A stretch of DNA of 33,596 nt from an uncultured bacterium (GTDB taxonomy: Bacteria > Vulcanimicrobiota > Vulcanimicrobiia > Vulcanimicrobiales > Vulcanimicrobiaceae). The position numbers and the translations under genes were made by a program. Positions within the stretch are counted from its first letter, which is position 1, and each line of letters begins with the position of its first letter. The stretch is taken from NCBI GenBank assembly GCA_903829325.1, contig CAIKPM010000015.1, forward strand, positions 1-33,596, written 5' to 3'. Below are positions 1-12,259 of this stretch, one piece after another. The notes under the pieces are model-generated. The model ran no database searches. It was not told where the DNA came from and was given only the letters and a program-made list of their open reading frames with translations.

Positions 1-2
1 AT

Positions 3-857
3 GCAAACCTCGCAATGAGTGAGGGTATGCCTGGATTATCCCAAGATCAAATGGGCGACGCAAGACGGTGTCAAAGCGACGCTTACGGATATACAGCCTA
101 TGCATGTGGAGTATGTGTAAACCCGGCGACTATCACGGTTGGCGCTGATAACAATATTTGGTCTGCCTCTTTAAACAGCACTACCGATATATTTAACATC
201 ACCACCCATGGAACAGTTCACACATTTGGCGCACCAGGAACTCATGTAGACGATATGACGCTCGGTCCCGATGGAAAAGTCTGGGTTTCTACTGCAGGAG
301 GTTCAGGTGGCGTGATTGCCTCTATTAGCACAGCTGGGAAGCTCTCCAAGTACGCTCTTGCGAATGGGGGATATGGCTACAATATCACGGTCGGATCAGA
401 CGGAAATTTGTGGTATTCTGATAGGGTCAATAGTTTGGTAGGCATGGTGACAACATCGGGGAGCTTTGGAAAAACCATCAGTATTGCCAATAATGGGTGG
501 ACAGTGAGTACTCCCGATCCGATGACTAGCGGGCGCGATGGAAACCTTTGGCTAGTCAGAGGTGCTATCGATGGCGTTACTAAGATCACGTTGGCTGGGG
601 GTGTGAGCATTATTCCGCTTCAAGCCGGCGCGCGACCCAGCGGCGTCGCTACTGGTCCCGACAGCAATCTGTGGATCACCGAGTTTGCCCAAAACACTAT
701 CGCTCGCGTGACGCCAGGCGGTACGGTTACGGAATGGACGGGCAGTGCGATCGGGATTAATTCAAGCGCGTCCCCTATCGGCATTACGACTGGGCCCGAT
801 GGCAATATTTGGTTTGCGGAAACTGGCTCAAATAGTATCGGGAAATTTGTGCTCTGA
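3..857 (+). CDS. Streptogramin-lyase-like (Vgb/NHL) beta-propeller protein, 5' partial
   Basis: The reading frame is open to the left edge, so the gene probably starts outside the window; the first ATG inside is at 15. Six blade motifs of the form GxDxNxW are visible (for example VGADNNIW, LGPDGKVW, VGSDGNLW, SGRDGNLW, TGPDSNLW, TGPDGNIW), spaced roughly 40 to 50 residues apart. This is the repeat of virginiamycin B lyase and related beta-propellers. Most members of this large family are uncharacterised; I cannot assign lyase activity because catalytic residues cannot be placed without an alignment. A signal peptide, if present, would be off-window. The 3' end overlaps the end of the convergent acetate kinase gene by 30 bases. 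Confidence 0.8.
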   Translation, partial: ANLAMSEGMPGLSQDQMGDARRCQSDAYGYTAYACGVCVNPATITVGADNNIWSASLNSTTDIFNITTHGTVHTFGAPGTHVDDMTLGPDGKVWVSTAGGSGGVIASISTAGKLSKYALANGGYGYNITVGSDGNLWYSDRVNSLVGMVTTSGSFGKTISIANNGWTVSTPDPMTSGRDGNLWLVRGAIDGVTKITLAGGVSIIPLQAGARPSGVATGPDSNLWITEFAQNTIARVTPGGTVTEWTGSAIGINSSASPIGITTGPDGNIWFAETGSNSIGKFVL

Positions 858-1946
858 GACTGCGTTAGCGATTTGGCGCGCCAGTTGCCAATTTTCGCGT
901 GCGTTGACGATTACCACCGGTGTCCCGCTCGTGGAGCCGTGGATGCAGCCTTCGTGGTTGCCCGCGTTCGTGCTGGGATCGAGCGAGAGTCCGTAGCCAA
1001 GTCCCCCCTCGAGGATGCGCTCGCGAATCGTCGCGGCGTGCTCACCGATGCCACCCGTGAACACGAGCAGATCAAGCCCGCCCAAGCTCGCGATACACGC
1101 ACCGATGCTCGCCCGAACCCGCCAGCAAAAGACATCGAGCGCGAGCCGCGCGCTTGCTTCAGGCGTGTCCAGCAGCGTGCGGACATCGCCACTTATGCCG
1201 GAGATGCCGAGTAAACCTGATTCGCGCTCGAGCATGGTGTCAAGCTCGCTGACCGTCATGCCTTGTTTGAGCAAATGCACGAGCAAGCCGGGATCAACCG
1301 CGCCACTGCGGGTTGCCATCGGCACGCCATCAAGCGGAGTAAAACCCATCGTGGTATCGATGCTCTCCCCATTGCGGATTGCGCACAGCGAAGAGCCGCC
1401 CCCTAAGTGAGCGGTAATGATCCGCGCGTTCGTGATGTCGATGCCCGCCAGGGCTGCACCGCGAGAGGCAGCGTATTCGTGGCTGAGACCGTGGTACCCG
1501 ATGCGCCGCAAACCTTGCTCGGTGAGCTTGCGCGGCAGCGCGTAGGTTTGTGCGGGGGGAGGCAGGGTGCGATGAAACGCGCTATCGGCAACGGCGTATT
1601 GCCTGATCGTGGGCTGGAGGATGCTGACCAACCCAACCAAGTTCAGTGCGGGGTGGCTGTGGAGAGGGGCGTCGTCTGCACCGTGTTGGAGGGCCCTGAC
1701 GCTCGCTGCGTCGAGCGCTTGCACCGCAAGGAAGCTGGCCGGGGTGTAGACCATGCGATGGGCAACGGCGTCCGCTGGCGTCGCAAAACAACGCGAAAAA
1801 AGCTCCGCTGCATCGCTGACGCGCGCATCTTCGCTAAAGCTCGGCGGCGGGGGCTGGGCGAGCGGCGGGATGGGCGTGGCTAGATCGTAGCATTCGACTT
1901 TGAGCGAGGTCGAGCCGGCGTTGATTGTTACGATGCGCAGGGCCAT
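828..1946 (-). CDS. ackA: Acetate kinase
   Basis: Interconverts acetyl-phosphate + ADP and acetate + ATP in the cytosol. Family signatures are all present: the N-terminal phosphate-binding [19 protein letters not shown] with the conserved His, the glycine-rich [10 protein letters not shown], the substrate loop around [17 protein letters not shown], and the C-terminal [15 protein letters not shown]. At 372 residues it is slightly shorter than the usual 395 to 405. The frame extends to a TTG at 1952, but the ATG at 1946 gives the usual N-terminus ([12 protein letters not shown]) and is preferred. The start lies inside the last codons of the upstream phosphoketolase gene, so translation is probably coupled. 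The pair makes ATP from sugar phosphates through acetyl-phosphate. The 3' end overlaps the convergent beta-propeller gene. Confidence 0.95.
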   Translation of the reverse strand: MALRIVTINAGSTSLKVECYDLATPIPPLAQPPPPSFSEDARVSDAAELFSRCFATPADAVAHRMVYTPASFLAVQALDAASVRALQHGADDAPLHSHPALNLVGLVSILQPTIRQYAVADSAFHRTLPPPAQTYALPRKLTEQGLRRIGYHGLSHEYAASRGAALAGIDITNARIITAHLGGGSSLCAIRNGESIDTTMGFTPLDGVPMATRSGAVDPGLLVHLLKQGMTVSELDTMLERESGLLGISGISGDVRTLLDTPEASARLALDVFCWRVRASIGACIASLGGLDLLVFTGGIGEHAATIRERILEGGLGYGLSLDPSTNAGNHEGCIHGSTSGTPVVIVNARENWQLARQIANAVSEHKFPDTI

Positions 1947-4318
1947 GTCCAATGCTCAATTTCTGGTGGATCTACACCATGACGATGTGCATAAGCGATG
2001 CTCTCGATGATGCAATTTTTCATCCGTTCCTTGAGATACGCGCCTTTGGCTTGCAATCCCGGAACGACATCGATCACCGACATCACAAGGTTATACCGAT
2101 CGACTTTATTGAGGATTTTGAGCTCCAATGGAGTGTTGATATTGCCTTTTTCTTGGTAGCCACATACGTGTAAATTGTTATGGTTGTGACGGCGATAGGT
2201 CAATTTATGAATGAGCCAAGGATATGCGTGAAAATTAAAAATGATCGGTTTATCTACGGTGAATAAACTGTCAAAATCGCGATCGCTCAAGCCGTGCGGA
2301 TGTTGTGACGCTGGTTGCAAACGAAAGAGATCGACGACATTCACGAAACGAATCTTCAGCTCGGGCAATTCCTTGCGGAGGATGTCAACCGCAGCAAGCG
2401 ATTCCATGGTGGGGATATCGCCGGCAGTCGCCATAACGACATCGGGCTCTGCGCCCGAGTCGGTACTGGCCCATTCCCAAATCCCAATGCCCTTGGTGCA
2501 GTGGTCGATGGCCGTATCCATATCGAGATATTGTAGATGCGGTTGTTTGTCCGCAACAATCACATTAATATAATCAGTGCTGCGCAGACAATGATCGGCA
2601 ACGCTCAGTAAACAATTGGCATCAGGCGGTAAATAAATACGGGTAATTTCAGGGCTTTTGTTCGCAACAAGATCTAAAAATCCAGGATCTTGATGGGTGA
2701 AACCGTTGTGATCTTGGCGCCAGACCAGTGAGGTGATAAAGAGGTTGAGCGAAGAAATGGGTGCGCGCCAGCGAACTTCTTTTTTGCTTTTTTCTAGCCA
2801 CTTGGCGTGTTGATTGAACATCGAATCAATGACGTGGACAAACGACTCATAGGTCGCAAAAAGCCCGTGGCGACCGGTTAAAATATATCCTTCGAGCCAG
2901 CCCTCTAGGGTTGTTTCGCTTAAAATTTCCATGACGCGTCCATCGACGGCGAGTTCCCCGCCATCGGCGTCTTGGGGAATCATCTCCGCGAGCCACGTTT
3001 TTTTGGTTGCTTCATAGAGAGCCTCGAGCCGATTCGAAGCGGTTTCATCGGGACCAAAAACGCGAAACGAGTGCATATTCGCGCGCATCGTGTCGCGCAG
3101 AAAACCCGCCATGATCGCGGCGGGCGAGGTAAACGTGGTACCGGGCTGGGTGAGCGTGACGGCATACTCGCGAAAATCCGGCAATTGGAGCGGGACGCGG
3201 AGTACTCCGCCGTTGGCATGCGGGTTGGCGCTCATTCGGCGCGCGTTACGTGGGGCGAGCGCTGCGAGATCTGGACGCAATGCGCCGGTTTCGGTGAAGA
3301 GTTCCTCAGGGCGATAACTGCGCATCCACGTTTCGAGGAGTTGCAGATGTTGCGGATTAGTTTGGACATTGCCGATCGGCACTTGATGCGAGCGCCACGA
3401 GCCTTCGAGCGCATGCCCGTCTATTTCTTTGGGCGCGGTCCAGCCCTTCGGTGAGCGTAGCACGATCATCGGCCACATCGGTCGAGTGGCAGTGCCGCTT
3501 TGGCGCGCTGCTGCCTGTGCCTCGCGAATATCGCTCAGGCACTGCTCTAAGGCCGCCGCCATCGTGTGGTGCATATACGTGGGGTCGCTACCTTCGACAA
3601 AGTACGGATTCCAGCCGTAGCCCCGCAGTAATTGATCGAGTTCTTCATGCGAGATCCGCGAGAGGACGCTTGGATTGGCGATCTTGTAGCCGTTGAGGTG
3701 CAAAATCGGCAAGACGGCGCCATCGCGAATGGGGTTCAGAAATTTGTTGCTGTGCCACGATGCTGCAAGCGGACCCGTTTCTGCTTCGCCGTCACCGATC
3801 ACGACCGAAACGATGAGGTCGGGGTTATCGAACGCTGCCCCAAAAGCGTGAGAAAGGCTGTAGCCGAGTTCCCCACCCTCATGAATCGAACCGGGGGTTT
3901 CAGGCGTGCAGTGGCTCCCGATGCCTCCGGGAAACGAAAATTGTTGGAAAAAACGCTGTAAACCAACGAGATCTTGGCTTTTTTCGGGATAAATCTCGCT
4001 GTAGGTACCTTCGAGATAGGCATGTGCCAAGACCGCCGGCGCACCGTGGCCTGGTCCCGAAAGGTAGATCATATTCAGATCGTGGCTGGTGATCAGCCGA
4101 TTTAAATGCAGCCAGACGAACGTTTGGCCTGGGTCCGAGCCGAAGTGCCCCAACAACCGATTCTTGATATGTTCCGGCTTGAGTGGCATCCGCAAGAGCG
4201 GATTATCGCAGAGGTAGATCATCCCCACACAGAGGTAATTGGCCGCGCGCCAATAGGCATCGAGTAGGGTGACTTCTTCGTCACTCAGGCTGTCTGGGGC
4301 GAGTGTCCGGGTACTCAT
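1928..4318 (-). CDS. xfp: Xylulose-5-phosphate/fructose-6-phosphate phosphoketolase
   Basis: Thiamine-diphosphate enzyme that splits xylulose-5-P and/or fructose-6-P with phosphate into acetyl-phosphate plus glyceraldehyde-3-P or erythrose-4-P. The 796-residue length is normal for the family. Diagnostic segments include [12 protein letters not shown] (from residue 87), [20 protein letters not shown], the ThDP/Mg motif GDGEAETGP (175-183) followed by [16 protein letters not shown], and later [12 protein letters not shown] and [12 protein letters not shown]. Substrate preference cannot be read from sequence. It sits directly upstream of acetate kinase with overlapping ends, the usual partner that turns acetyl-phosphate into ATP. 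The start ATG at 4318 gives a normal N-terminus. No strong promoter stands out in the 55 bases between it and the next gene, which is on the same strand. Confidence 0.96.
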   Translation of the reverse strand: MSTRTLAPDSLSDEEVTLLDAYWRAANYLCVGMIYLCDNPLLRMPLKPEHIKNRLLGHFGSDPGQTFVWLHLNRLITSHDLNMIYLSGPGHGAPAVLAHAYLEGTYSEIYPEKSQDLVGLQRFFQQFSFPGGIGSHCTPETPGSIHEGGELGYSLSHAFGAAFDNPDLIVSVVIGDGEAETGPLAASWHSNKFLNPIRDGAVLPILHLNGYKIANPSVLSRISHEELDQLLRGYGWNPYFVEGSDPTYMHHTMAAALEQCLSDIREAQAAARQSGTATRPMWPMIVLRSPKGWTAPKEIDGHALEGSWRSHQVPIGNVQTNPQHLQLLETWMRSYRPEELFTETGALRPDLAALAPRNARRMSANPHANGGVLRVPLQLPDFREYAVTLTQPGTTFTSPAAIMAGFLRDTMRANMHSFRVFGPDETASNRLEALYEATKKTWLAEMIPQDADGGELAVDGRVMEILSETTLEGWLEGYILTGRHGLFATYESFVHVIDSMFNQHAKWLEKSKKEVRWRAPISSLNLFITSLVWRQDHNGFTHQDPGFLDLVANKSPEITRIYLPPDANCLLSVADHCLRSTDYINVIVADKQPHLQYLDMDTAIDHCTKGIGIWEWASTDSGAEPDVVMATAGDIPTMESLAAVDILRKELPELKIRFVNVVDLFRLQPASQHPHGLSDRDFDSLFTVDKPIIFNFHAYPWLIHKLTYRRHNHNNLHVCGYQEKGNINTPLELKILNKVDRYNLVMSVIDVVPGLQAKGAYLKERMKNCIIESIAYAHRHGVDPPEIEHWTWPCAS

Positions 4319-4373
4319 ATCTTCGCCAGTGTACCCGATTGCGGCATCGTTTCGCTAGACGCCGTGCGTGACT

Positions 4374-4853
4374 CTACCAGCGGTGTCCGTAATGGGGATA
4401 GTGCCAGCCGTAGCCGCCATGCCACCACGCCGAGCTACCCAGCAGAAACCCCAACTCAGCGCCGGTGGTGTATGCGTACCACGGTTGGCTGTCGTAGTAC
4501 GGTATCGCACCATACATCGTGTACGGCGTATCTATCTCGTTAGCGGAAAAATATGACCCCGAATTATGGCCGTAGACGGTTGCGACCATGCCTGACTGTA
4601 GTTGCAGGCCACGAGGGTTAATGATCGTGCCCGGATGCAGATGCACGACATCGACAAAGCCGCGGTCGTCACTGAGGCGCAGGTCGTAGCCACCGTCGAA
4701 GGAGGTGATCCGACCGGTCAGGCGGTCGTCTTCGCTGGCAGACGCATACGAAGGGGCTGTTCGGGCGTAGGAAGGGACGTTTTGGGCCTGCGCCGCGAGA
4801 GGCAGCGCTAGGAGTAGTATTCCAGCTGTGGCGAGTAGGGCACGCTTGAACAT
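4374..4853 (-). CDS. Secreted small protein, Tyr/Trp/His-rich C-terminus, unknown function
   Basis: 159 residues. The N-terminus is a clear Sec signal peptide: MFKRALLATAG, a hydrophobic core and a likely cleavage after AAQAQ or AQA near residue 23. The middle (about 43 to 110) looks like a small all-beta domain: LTGRITSFDGGYDLRLSDDR, then a VHLHPGTIINPRGLQLQSG segment and VATVYGHN, which may be an OB-like barrel of the DUF5666 kind; that is inference. The tail is rich in Tyr, Trp, His and Gly (SSAWWHGGYGWHYPHYGHRW), compatible with metal binding or surface attachment. I do not recognise a characterised homologue. It is divergent from the S9-type gene at 5042, sharing a 188-base intergenic region. 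Confidence 0.75.
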   Translation of the reverse strand: MFKRALLATAGILLLALPLAAQAQNVPSYARTAPSYASASEDDRLTGRITSFDGGYDLRLSDDRGFVDVVHLHPGTIINPRGLQLQSGMVATVYGHNSGSYFSANEIDTPYTMYGAIPYYDSQPWYAYTTGAELGFLLGSSAWWHGGYGWHYPHYGHRW

Positions 4854-5041
4854 CGAGATTCCCCCAATACGGATACCTGCTCATACTACGACAAATGTAT
4901 GAGACCGTCCTTAGATCTCTAGGTGGGTCCTTTTATCCATGCCAGGTTAAGTTGAGGTCATTCCTTATACCGGCAGCTTCTTTCCCAGGGCGCTCGGTCG
5001 TATAGTGAGGGGTATAGTCACAGTCATGAGGAAGGCCGAAA
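4854..5041. promoter_or_regulatory. Divergent intergenic region with tandem TATAGT boxes
   Basis: This stretch separates two divergently transcribed genes and should hold both promoters. On the plus strand TATAGT occurs twice, at 5001-5006 and 5013-5018, 12 bases apart, at a suitable distance ahead of the TTG start at 5042; matching -35 boxes are weak. No tRNA or obvious riboswitch fold is visible. Confidence 0.35.
5029..5035 (+). promoter_or_regulatory. Ribosome binding site deciding a TTG start
   Basis: AGGAAGG lies six bases before the TTG at 5042. It supports TTG rather than a later ATG as the start of the S9-type protein. An ATG at 5026 is in another frame. Confidence 0.7.
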
Positions 5042-6889
5042 TTGAGCCATCAAGATGGTCGTGCGCCCGAGCGTGTTCCCTTGGCGACGCTTTTTGCGAA
5101 TGCTACCCATACGCTTCCCCGGATTGCGCCTGATGGGAAATGTCTGGCGTATCTCTCCGATCAGTACGGGATTTATAATATTTGGACGCAGCAGCTTGCG
5201 ACCGGTGCAGAACGTCAGGTGACTTTTGCGACCGTCTCGATCAAGGATTATCATTGGCTGCCCGATGGTTCTGGTTTTGCCTTTGTGCTAGATCAGGGCG
5301 GCGATGAAAATGATCATATGTATCGTTACGATTTTGCGAGTGGAGTCTGCTCCAAAATTTGCGCGTACGATGGAGTGAGATGTCAATTTCTCAGCGTTAA
5401 TTATCGGCATCCCGAGGCGATTCTCCTGACGGCAAATTTGCGGGATCAAAGCGTTTTCGATGTCTATCGTTATGACCTCAAAAAAGCGAGCCTCAGTTGT
5501 GTCGCGCAAAATCCTGGTGATGTGATTTCATGGGTAGCTGACCGCAATTTGGTCGTTCGCTTAGCAACTTCGTGGAGTGACGCCGGTGGGATGCTCCTCA
5601 GTTTGATAGAGCACGGCGAATATATTGATCTTGTGGCGTGCACCCATGATGACACCTTACAGCCGATTGAATTTTTAGCCGATGACGATTTATTATTGCT
5701 GTCATCGGTAGGTGCCGAAATGACACGGCTCCTAAAGGTCAATGTGTTTGCCGATGTCAGCACCGTGCTCTATGAACACCCACAGTTTGATATTGTCGAT
5801 GTTGCGACCGCATTAGATGGATCGCACGTGCAATTTGTCGCAACTCAGCACGACCAATTCATGTGGCATAGTCTTGACGCAGCATCGGCACGTCATATCG
5901 CGGCCTTAAACCAACAGATCCCCGGTATGTGGGCAGTCGTAAGCCGCGACGCGAGCGATCAACGCTGGATTATTCGCTGCGAAGCCGATACTGCGCCCGT
6001 GAGCTATTATTTCTACGATGTTGCAGATTGTCGCAGCCGTTTGTTGTTTTGCGAATATCCGGAATTAGAGCATTATACTTTTGCGCAGATGAAGGCGATT
6101 TCTTTTGAAGCTCGTGACGGGCTGACCTTGCACGGGTATTTTACGGCGGCTCTTTCCAGCGAAGATGATCAGCCGGCTCCTCTGATGCTTTTGGTGCATG
6201 ATGGGCCCTGGTCACGCGATCATTGGGGTTGGCAACCGGAAGTGCAGTGGCTCGTGAATCGCGGCTACTCGGTGCTCCAGGTAAACTTCCGTGGATCGAG
6301 TGGATTTGGCAAGCGCGTGCTCAATGCGGGCGATCGGGAATGGGGCGGTAAAATGCACCTCGATATTCTCGATGCGAAAGCGTGGGCGGTTGCCCAGGGG
6401 CTCGCTCTCGAGTCGCGTTGTGGCATTTACGGCTTCAACTATGGCGGATTCGAAGTGCTCACCGCACTGAGCCAATCGCCCGATAGCTTTGCTTGTGGGG
6501 TTGCTTTGTCAGCTCCAGCGAGCTTGTTGACGTTTCTAGAAGCCGCGCCGGCCTATTGGACCCCGCAGCAAGCGATGCTCAGAGCACGGATAGGCGACAT
6601 CGTGAGCGAGCGGCAGTTTTTGGAAGCACGCTCGCCGCTGAGCCACGTCGAGCAGATTATTGCGCCGTTATTACTTGGTCAGGGCGCGAACGATCCGCAA
6701 GTGAAGCTCCATGAAGTTGAGGCCATCGTCGATAGGATGCACGATGAACGCAAAGAGGTACGTTATGTGCTTTTCTACGATGAAGGCCACGGACTCCGCA
6801 AACCCCATAATCGCCTACGCTTTTATGAGATCGCCGAAGGGTTCTTGGAGCAAAATCTTCCGAGTGTACTTATGCCAGTCTATTCGTAG
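5042..6889 (+). CDS. S9 prolyl-oligopeptidase family protein with nucleophile Ser replaced by Asn (probable pseudo-peptidase)
   Basis: 615 residues. Residues 1 to about 340 form a TolB/DPP-like beta-propeller (for example APDGKCLAYLSDQYGIYNIW, LPDGSGFAFVLD). Residues about 345 to 610 form the alpha/beta-hydrolase domain: LQVNFRGSSGFGKRV, DREWGGKMHLDILDA, GQGANDPQV and FYDEGHGLRKPHNRLRFY. Asp551 and His583 of the triad are in place. The nucleophile elbow, normally GxSxGG, reads GFNYGG, with Asn466 (codon AAC) where Ser is expected, and the oxyanion motif HGGP reads HDGP (Asp387). Peptidase activity is therefore doubtful. There is no signal peptide, so it is probably cytosolic. It starts with TTG behind a good Shine-Dalgarno site and ends 18 bases from the convergent atpC. 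Confidence 0.88.
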   Translation: MSHQDGRAPERVPLATLFANATHTLPRIAPDGKCLAYLSDQYGIYNIWTQQLATGAERQVTFATVSIKDYHWLPDGSGFAFVLDQGGDENDHMYRYDFASGVCSKICAYDGVRCQFLSVNYRHPEAILLTANLRDQSVFDVYRYDLKKASLSCVAQNPGDVISWVADRNLVVRLATSWSDAGGMLLSLIEHGEYIDLVACTHDDTLQPIEFLADDDLLLLSSVGAEMTRLLKVNVFADVSTVLYEHPQFDIVDVATALDGSHVQFVATQHDQFMWHSLDAASARHIAALNQQIPGMWAVVSRDASDQRWIIRCEADTAPVSYYFYDVADCRSRLLFCEYPELEHYTFAQMKAISFEARDGLTLHGYFTAALSSEDDQPAPLMLLVHDGPWSRDHWGWQPEVQWLVNRGYSVLQVNFRGSSGFGKRVLNAGDREWGGKMHLDILDAKAWAVAQGLALESRCGIYGFNYGGFEVLTALSQSPDSFACGVALSAPASLLTFLEAAPAYWTPQQAMLRARIGDIVSERQFLEARSPLSHVEQIIAPLLLGQGANDPQVKLHEVEAIVDRMHDERKEVRYVLFYDEGHGLRKPHNRLRFYEIAEGFLEQNLPSVLMPVYS

Positions 6890-6907
6890 AAGGCGACTGG
6901 AGTGTTC

Positions 6908-7341
6908 CTAGTTTGCCAGCATCGATGAGTGACTGGCGACCGTAAGCTTGGCTTGAGCAAAATCAATCTTTTCTTGCTCGCGATGATACAGCGTCAGATC
7001 GCCGTTGGCTGCCTGCTGGCGTTTGGTCGCCGCTTCTAAGTCGGCCTTCGCACTGTCTACGTCGATCTGGTTCGGTTCGAAGGCTGCATCGACGATGACC
7101 ACCACCCGATTGGGCAGTGCTTGCAGGAAGCCACTGCTCGTGGCTAATTCTAAGCGGCGCTGTGTGTCCCCATCGACGAGGTTAATCCGCAGGACGCCTG
7201 GCTTGAGAGCGGTGAGGTAGGGAGCGTGCTGCGGCAAGATTCCGACCTCACCCTCCGCGCCAGGTGCTATCACTAGTTCCGCTTCGCTATCGCAGACGAT
7301 CGCGGTTGGGGTAATCAGCGCAAACGGAATAGTTTTTGCCA

Positions 7342-7342
<1 letters not shown>
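6908..7342 (-). CDS. atpC: F1Fo ATP synthase epsilon subunit
   Basis: Last gene of the ATP synthase operon; part of the F1 central stalk and a brake on ATP hydrolysis. The N-terminal beta-sandwich is typical: FALITPTAIVCDSEAELVIA, then GAEGEVGILPQHAPYLTALKPG. The C-terminal helical hairpin (about 90 to 140) is present, with ATKRQQAANGDLTLYHREQE. The 144-residue length is normal. Its ATG overlaps the atpD stop codon (TAATG), so translation is likely coupled. No clear intrinsic terminator is seen in the 18 bases before the convergent S9-type gene. Confidence 0.95.
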
Positions 7343-9683
<2,341 letters not shown>

Positions 9684-9684
9684 G

Positions 9685-11184
9685 CTAGAAGCTCTTCATG
9701 AAATCAGCGATGGCTGCTTCCAGTGCTTTGGCGCTTTCGTCACCGATCGTCTTCGTGTCGCTGATCGTTTTGAGCAGAGCCGGATGCTGTGCTTTGAGGG
9801 TACTGATGAAACGGCTCGCCCAGCTTTGTAATTGCGCGATCGGCACGTTTGTCAGTAAGCCCTTGGTTGCTGCGTAGAGGAGCACAACTTGCTCTTCAAC
9901 CGGTTGCGGATGATACTGCGGCTGCTTGAGCATTTCGGTGATCGTGTCGAACATGCGCAATTGGGCTTGGGTGTTTTTATCCAAGTCACTCGCCATTTTT
10001 GCGAATGCGGCCAAGGCGCGCCCTTGGGCCAGATCGAGCTTGAGCGGACCGGCGACCTGCTTCATGGCTTTGATTTGCGCCGCAGACCCAACTCGGCTTA
10101 CGGACAGACCAACATCGACGGCCGGACGAATGCCCTGGAAGAAGAGGCCAGTTTGCAGATAAATCTGTCCATCGGTAATCGAGATAACGTTGGTTGGGAT
10201 ATAGGCCGAGATATCGCCAGCTTGGGTTTCAATAATCGGCAGAGCCGTAATGGAACCGCCGCCTTTTTCCGCGGAAAGTTTGGCCGCTCGTTCCAAAAGG
10301 CGCGAGTGCAGATAAAACACGTCGCCAGGGAAAGCTTCGCGGCCCGGTGGGCGGCGCAAGTTCAGTGAGACTTCGCGATAAGCACGCGCGTGTTTCGACA
10401 GATCATCATAAACCACCAAGACATCCTTGCCTTGGTACATGAATTCTTCGGCAATCGCACAACCGGCATACGGCGCAATATATTGTAGCGCAGGCGGTTC
10501 GCTTGCATTGGCCACGACGATGGTTGTGTACTCAAGCGCTCCACGTTGTTCGAGGATCTGTGCGAGCGAGGCCACGGTTGATGCTTTTTGGCCGATCGCG
10601 ACATATATGCAGAAGACGCCTCGACCTTTTTGATTGATGATCGTATCGATCGCAATCGCTGTCTTGCCGGTGCCACGGTCGCCGATGATCAGCTCACGTT
10701 GACCTTTCCCGATCGGAATCAAGGCATCGATGGCGCGAATACCCGTCTGGAGTGGTTGGTGCACCGACTGGCGCTCGGTCACGGTTGGCGCGGTATTTTC
10801 AATCGTGCGATATTTCTTGGTCTCGATGGCGCCTTTGCCATCGATGGGGTCTCCCAATGCATTGACGACTCGGCCCAGCAAAGCGTCGCCAACCGGTACA
10901 GACGCGATGCGTCCCGTGCGGCGGACGAGGTCGCCTTCTTTGATCGTTGTGTCGGAACCCAGCACGACAACGCCGACGTTGTCTTCCTCGAGATTCAGGA
11001 CGATGCCGAAGACGCCGTTTGGAAATTCAACGAGCTCAGATTGGCGGGCGGCTTGCAGGCCGTAGATGCGGGCAATGTTATCGCCAACCTCAATCACGGT
11101 ACCAACTTGATCCTCCTGGACCTCGCTCCGGAAATTGGCGATGCGTTGGCGTAAGATGCCGGCGATTTCGTCAGCGTTGATCAT
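9685..11184 (-). CDS. atpA: F1Fo ATP synthase alpha subunit
   Basis: Non-catalytic nucleotide-binding subunit of F1, 499 residues as expected. Visible are the N-terminal [14 protein letters not shown] helix that contacts delta, the beta-barrel with [13 protein letters not shown], Walker [14 protein letters not shown], the [20 protein letters not shown] segment and the [19 protein letters not shown] block. The start is ATG at 11184, 21 bases after the atpH stop. Neighbours on both sides are ATP synthase genes. Confidence 0.98.
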   Translation of the reverse strand: MINADEIAGILRQRIANFRSEVQEDQVGTVIEVGDNIARIYGLQAARQSELVEFPNGVFGIVLNLEEDNVGVVVLGSDTTIKEGDLVRRTGRIASVPVGDALLGRVVNALGDPIDGKGAIETKKYRTIENTAPTVTERQSVHQPLQTGIRAIDALIPIGKGQRELIIGDRGTGKTAIAIDTIINQKGRGVFCIYVAIGQKASTVASLAQILEQRGALEYTTIVVANASEPPALQYIAPYAGCAIAEEFMYQGKDVLVVYDDLSKHARAYREVSLNLRRPPGREAFPGDVFYLHSRLLERAAKLSAEKGGGSITALPIIETQAGDISAYIPTNVISITDGQIYLQTGLFFQGIRPAVDVGLSVSRVGSAAQIKAMKQVAGPLKLDLAQGRALAAFAKMASDLDKNTQAQLRMFDTITEMLKQPQYHPQPVEEQVVLLYAATKGLLTNVPIAQLQSWASRFISTLKAQHPALLKTISDTKTIGDESAKALEAAIADFMKSF

Positions 11185-11205
11185 TTCGTTCCTTATAGAG
11201 CAGTT

Positions 11206-11748
11206 TTATGATTGGGAGAACAATGTTGCAGCGATTTTTTCGAGGCGACCGGCGATGGAACCATCGAGGCGACGATCGCCCATCAAGACGCGTATTCCAC
11301 CGATAAGCTCTGGGTCAACTGCTTCGGTGACGGAGAACTCTTTACCATAGAGATCGGTGAGGCGGGCGACCATCGCTTGGAGCTCATCAGGTTGGAGCGG
11401 ACGGGCGCTGGTGAGTGTCAGTGGCGCCAAGGCTTGCTCAGCCAAGGCCAATCCGTGGTATGCGCTCACGACTTCTTTGAGTAATGCCTCACGACGCTTT
11501 TGCACGAGCAGAAGCAGAGTGTGTAAGGTAAGCTCGTTGACGCGGTGCTCGAAGGCTTCGAGGATCGCGGAGGCCTTTTCGGTTCGGTCAATCACCGGTG
11601 CTTCGAAGAATTCTTGCACCTCGGCGTTCGCATCGAAAAGCGAGACGATCCCGTCGAGTTCTTGACCGATCGAATCGATGCTGCCGCGCTCTTTAGCGAG
11701 CGAGAACAACGCGGTAGCGTATCGCTGCGCTGCACGTTGGTTAGCCAC
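11206..11748 (-). CDS. atpH: F1Fo ATP synthase delta subunit (OSCP)
   Basis: 180 residues; joins the peripheral stalk to the top of F1. The N-terminal six-helix domain begins NQRAAQRYATALFSLAKERG. The C-terminal domain carries the conserved EFSVTEAVDPELIGGIRVLMGDRRLDGS signature, partly quoted here as LIGGIRVLMGD. The start is GTG at 11748, which overlaps the last codons of the upstream b-type subunit gene by eight bases (GTGGCTAA), so translation is coupled. Confidence 0.95.
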   Translation of the reverse strand: MANQRAAQRYATALFSLAKERGSIDSIGQELDGIVSLFDANAEVQEFFEAPVIDRTEKASAILEAFEHRVNELTLHTLLLLVQKRREALLKEVVSAYHGLALAEQALAPLTLTSARPLQPDELQAMVARLTDLYGKEFSVTEAVDPELIGGIRVLMGDRRLDGSIAGRLEKIAATLFSQS

Positions 11749-12253
11749 GTGACACCTCAGCTAAAGTCGGCTCACCTTGAGGGATCTGCGTTAAAAATGT
11801 TTGGGTAAACGCGTGGTCGCGCTCGGGCGAGACTTCGTGAGTAGCCAACACGCGCGCTTTGTCTAATGCCGCATGGATCAAGCGCGCTTGGAAGTTCGCC
11901 TGACCTGCGTTCCGAGCGCGTTCGAGTTCACCATCCGCATGACGCACGAGACGTTCGCCGCCGGCACGTGCTTCCGCAATAATGCGCTCGCGCTCGCGAC
12001 GGGCCTCGACCTCTGATCTGGCACGGGTTTCTTCCAGTGCTTTGCTGAGGCCCTCGAGTTGCATTTTCAATGCCTGAGCTTCACTGACAATCTCGTCGCG
12101 GCGTTGTTCTGCGAGCTTGATTTCATCATTACGTGCTTTTTGTGACGCAATGATAGCCGGCGAGATGAAGTGCTGAAAGCCGTAAATACAGAGAGCCGCA
12201 AAGAGTATCGATGAGACGACTTGGCTGTACAGAGCCAGGAGCTGATAATTCAT
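11741..12253 (-). CDS. atpF: F1Fo ATP synthase b-type peripheral stalk subunit (second copy)
   Basis: 170 residues: one N-terminal transmembrane helix (SQVVSSILFAALCIYGFQHF) followed by a long charged right-handed coiled-coil region (about 35 to 135) rich in Arg, Glu and Ala. The start ATG at 12253 lies six bases after the stop of the neighbouring b-type gene. Two adjacent, dissimilar b-type genes between c and delta suggest a b/b' heterodimer, as known in cyanobacteria, chloroplasts and many alphaproteobacteria. This one has the longer coil, so I call it b; the assignment between b and b' is inference. It overlaps atpH by eight bases. Confidence 0.85.
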   Translation of the reverse strand: MNYQLLALYSQVVSSILFAALCIYGFQHFISPAIIASQKARNDEIKLAEQRRDEIVSEAQALKMQLEGLSKALEETRARSEVEARRERERIIAEARAGGERLVRHADGELERARNAGQANFQARLIHAALDKARVLATHEVSPERDHAFTQTFLTQIPQGEPTLAEVSRG

Positions 12254-12259
12254 ACTGGC

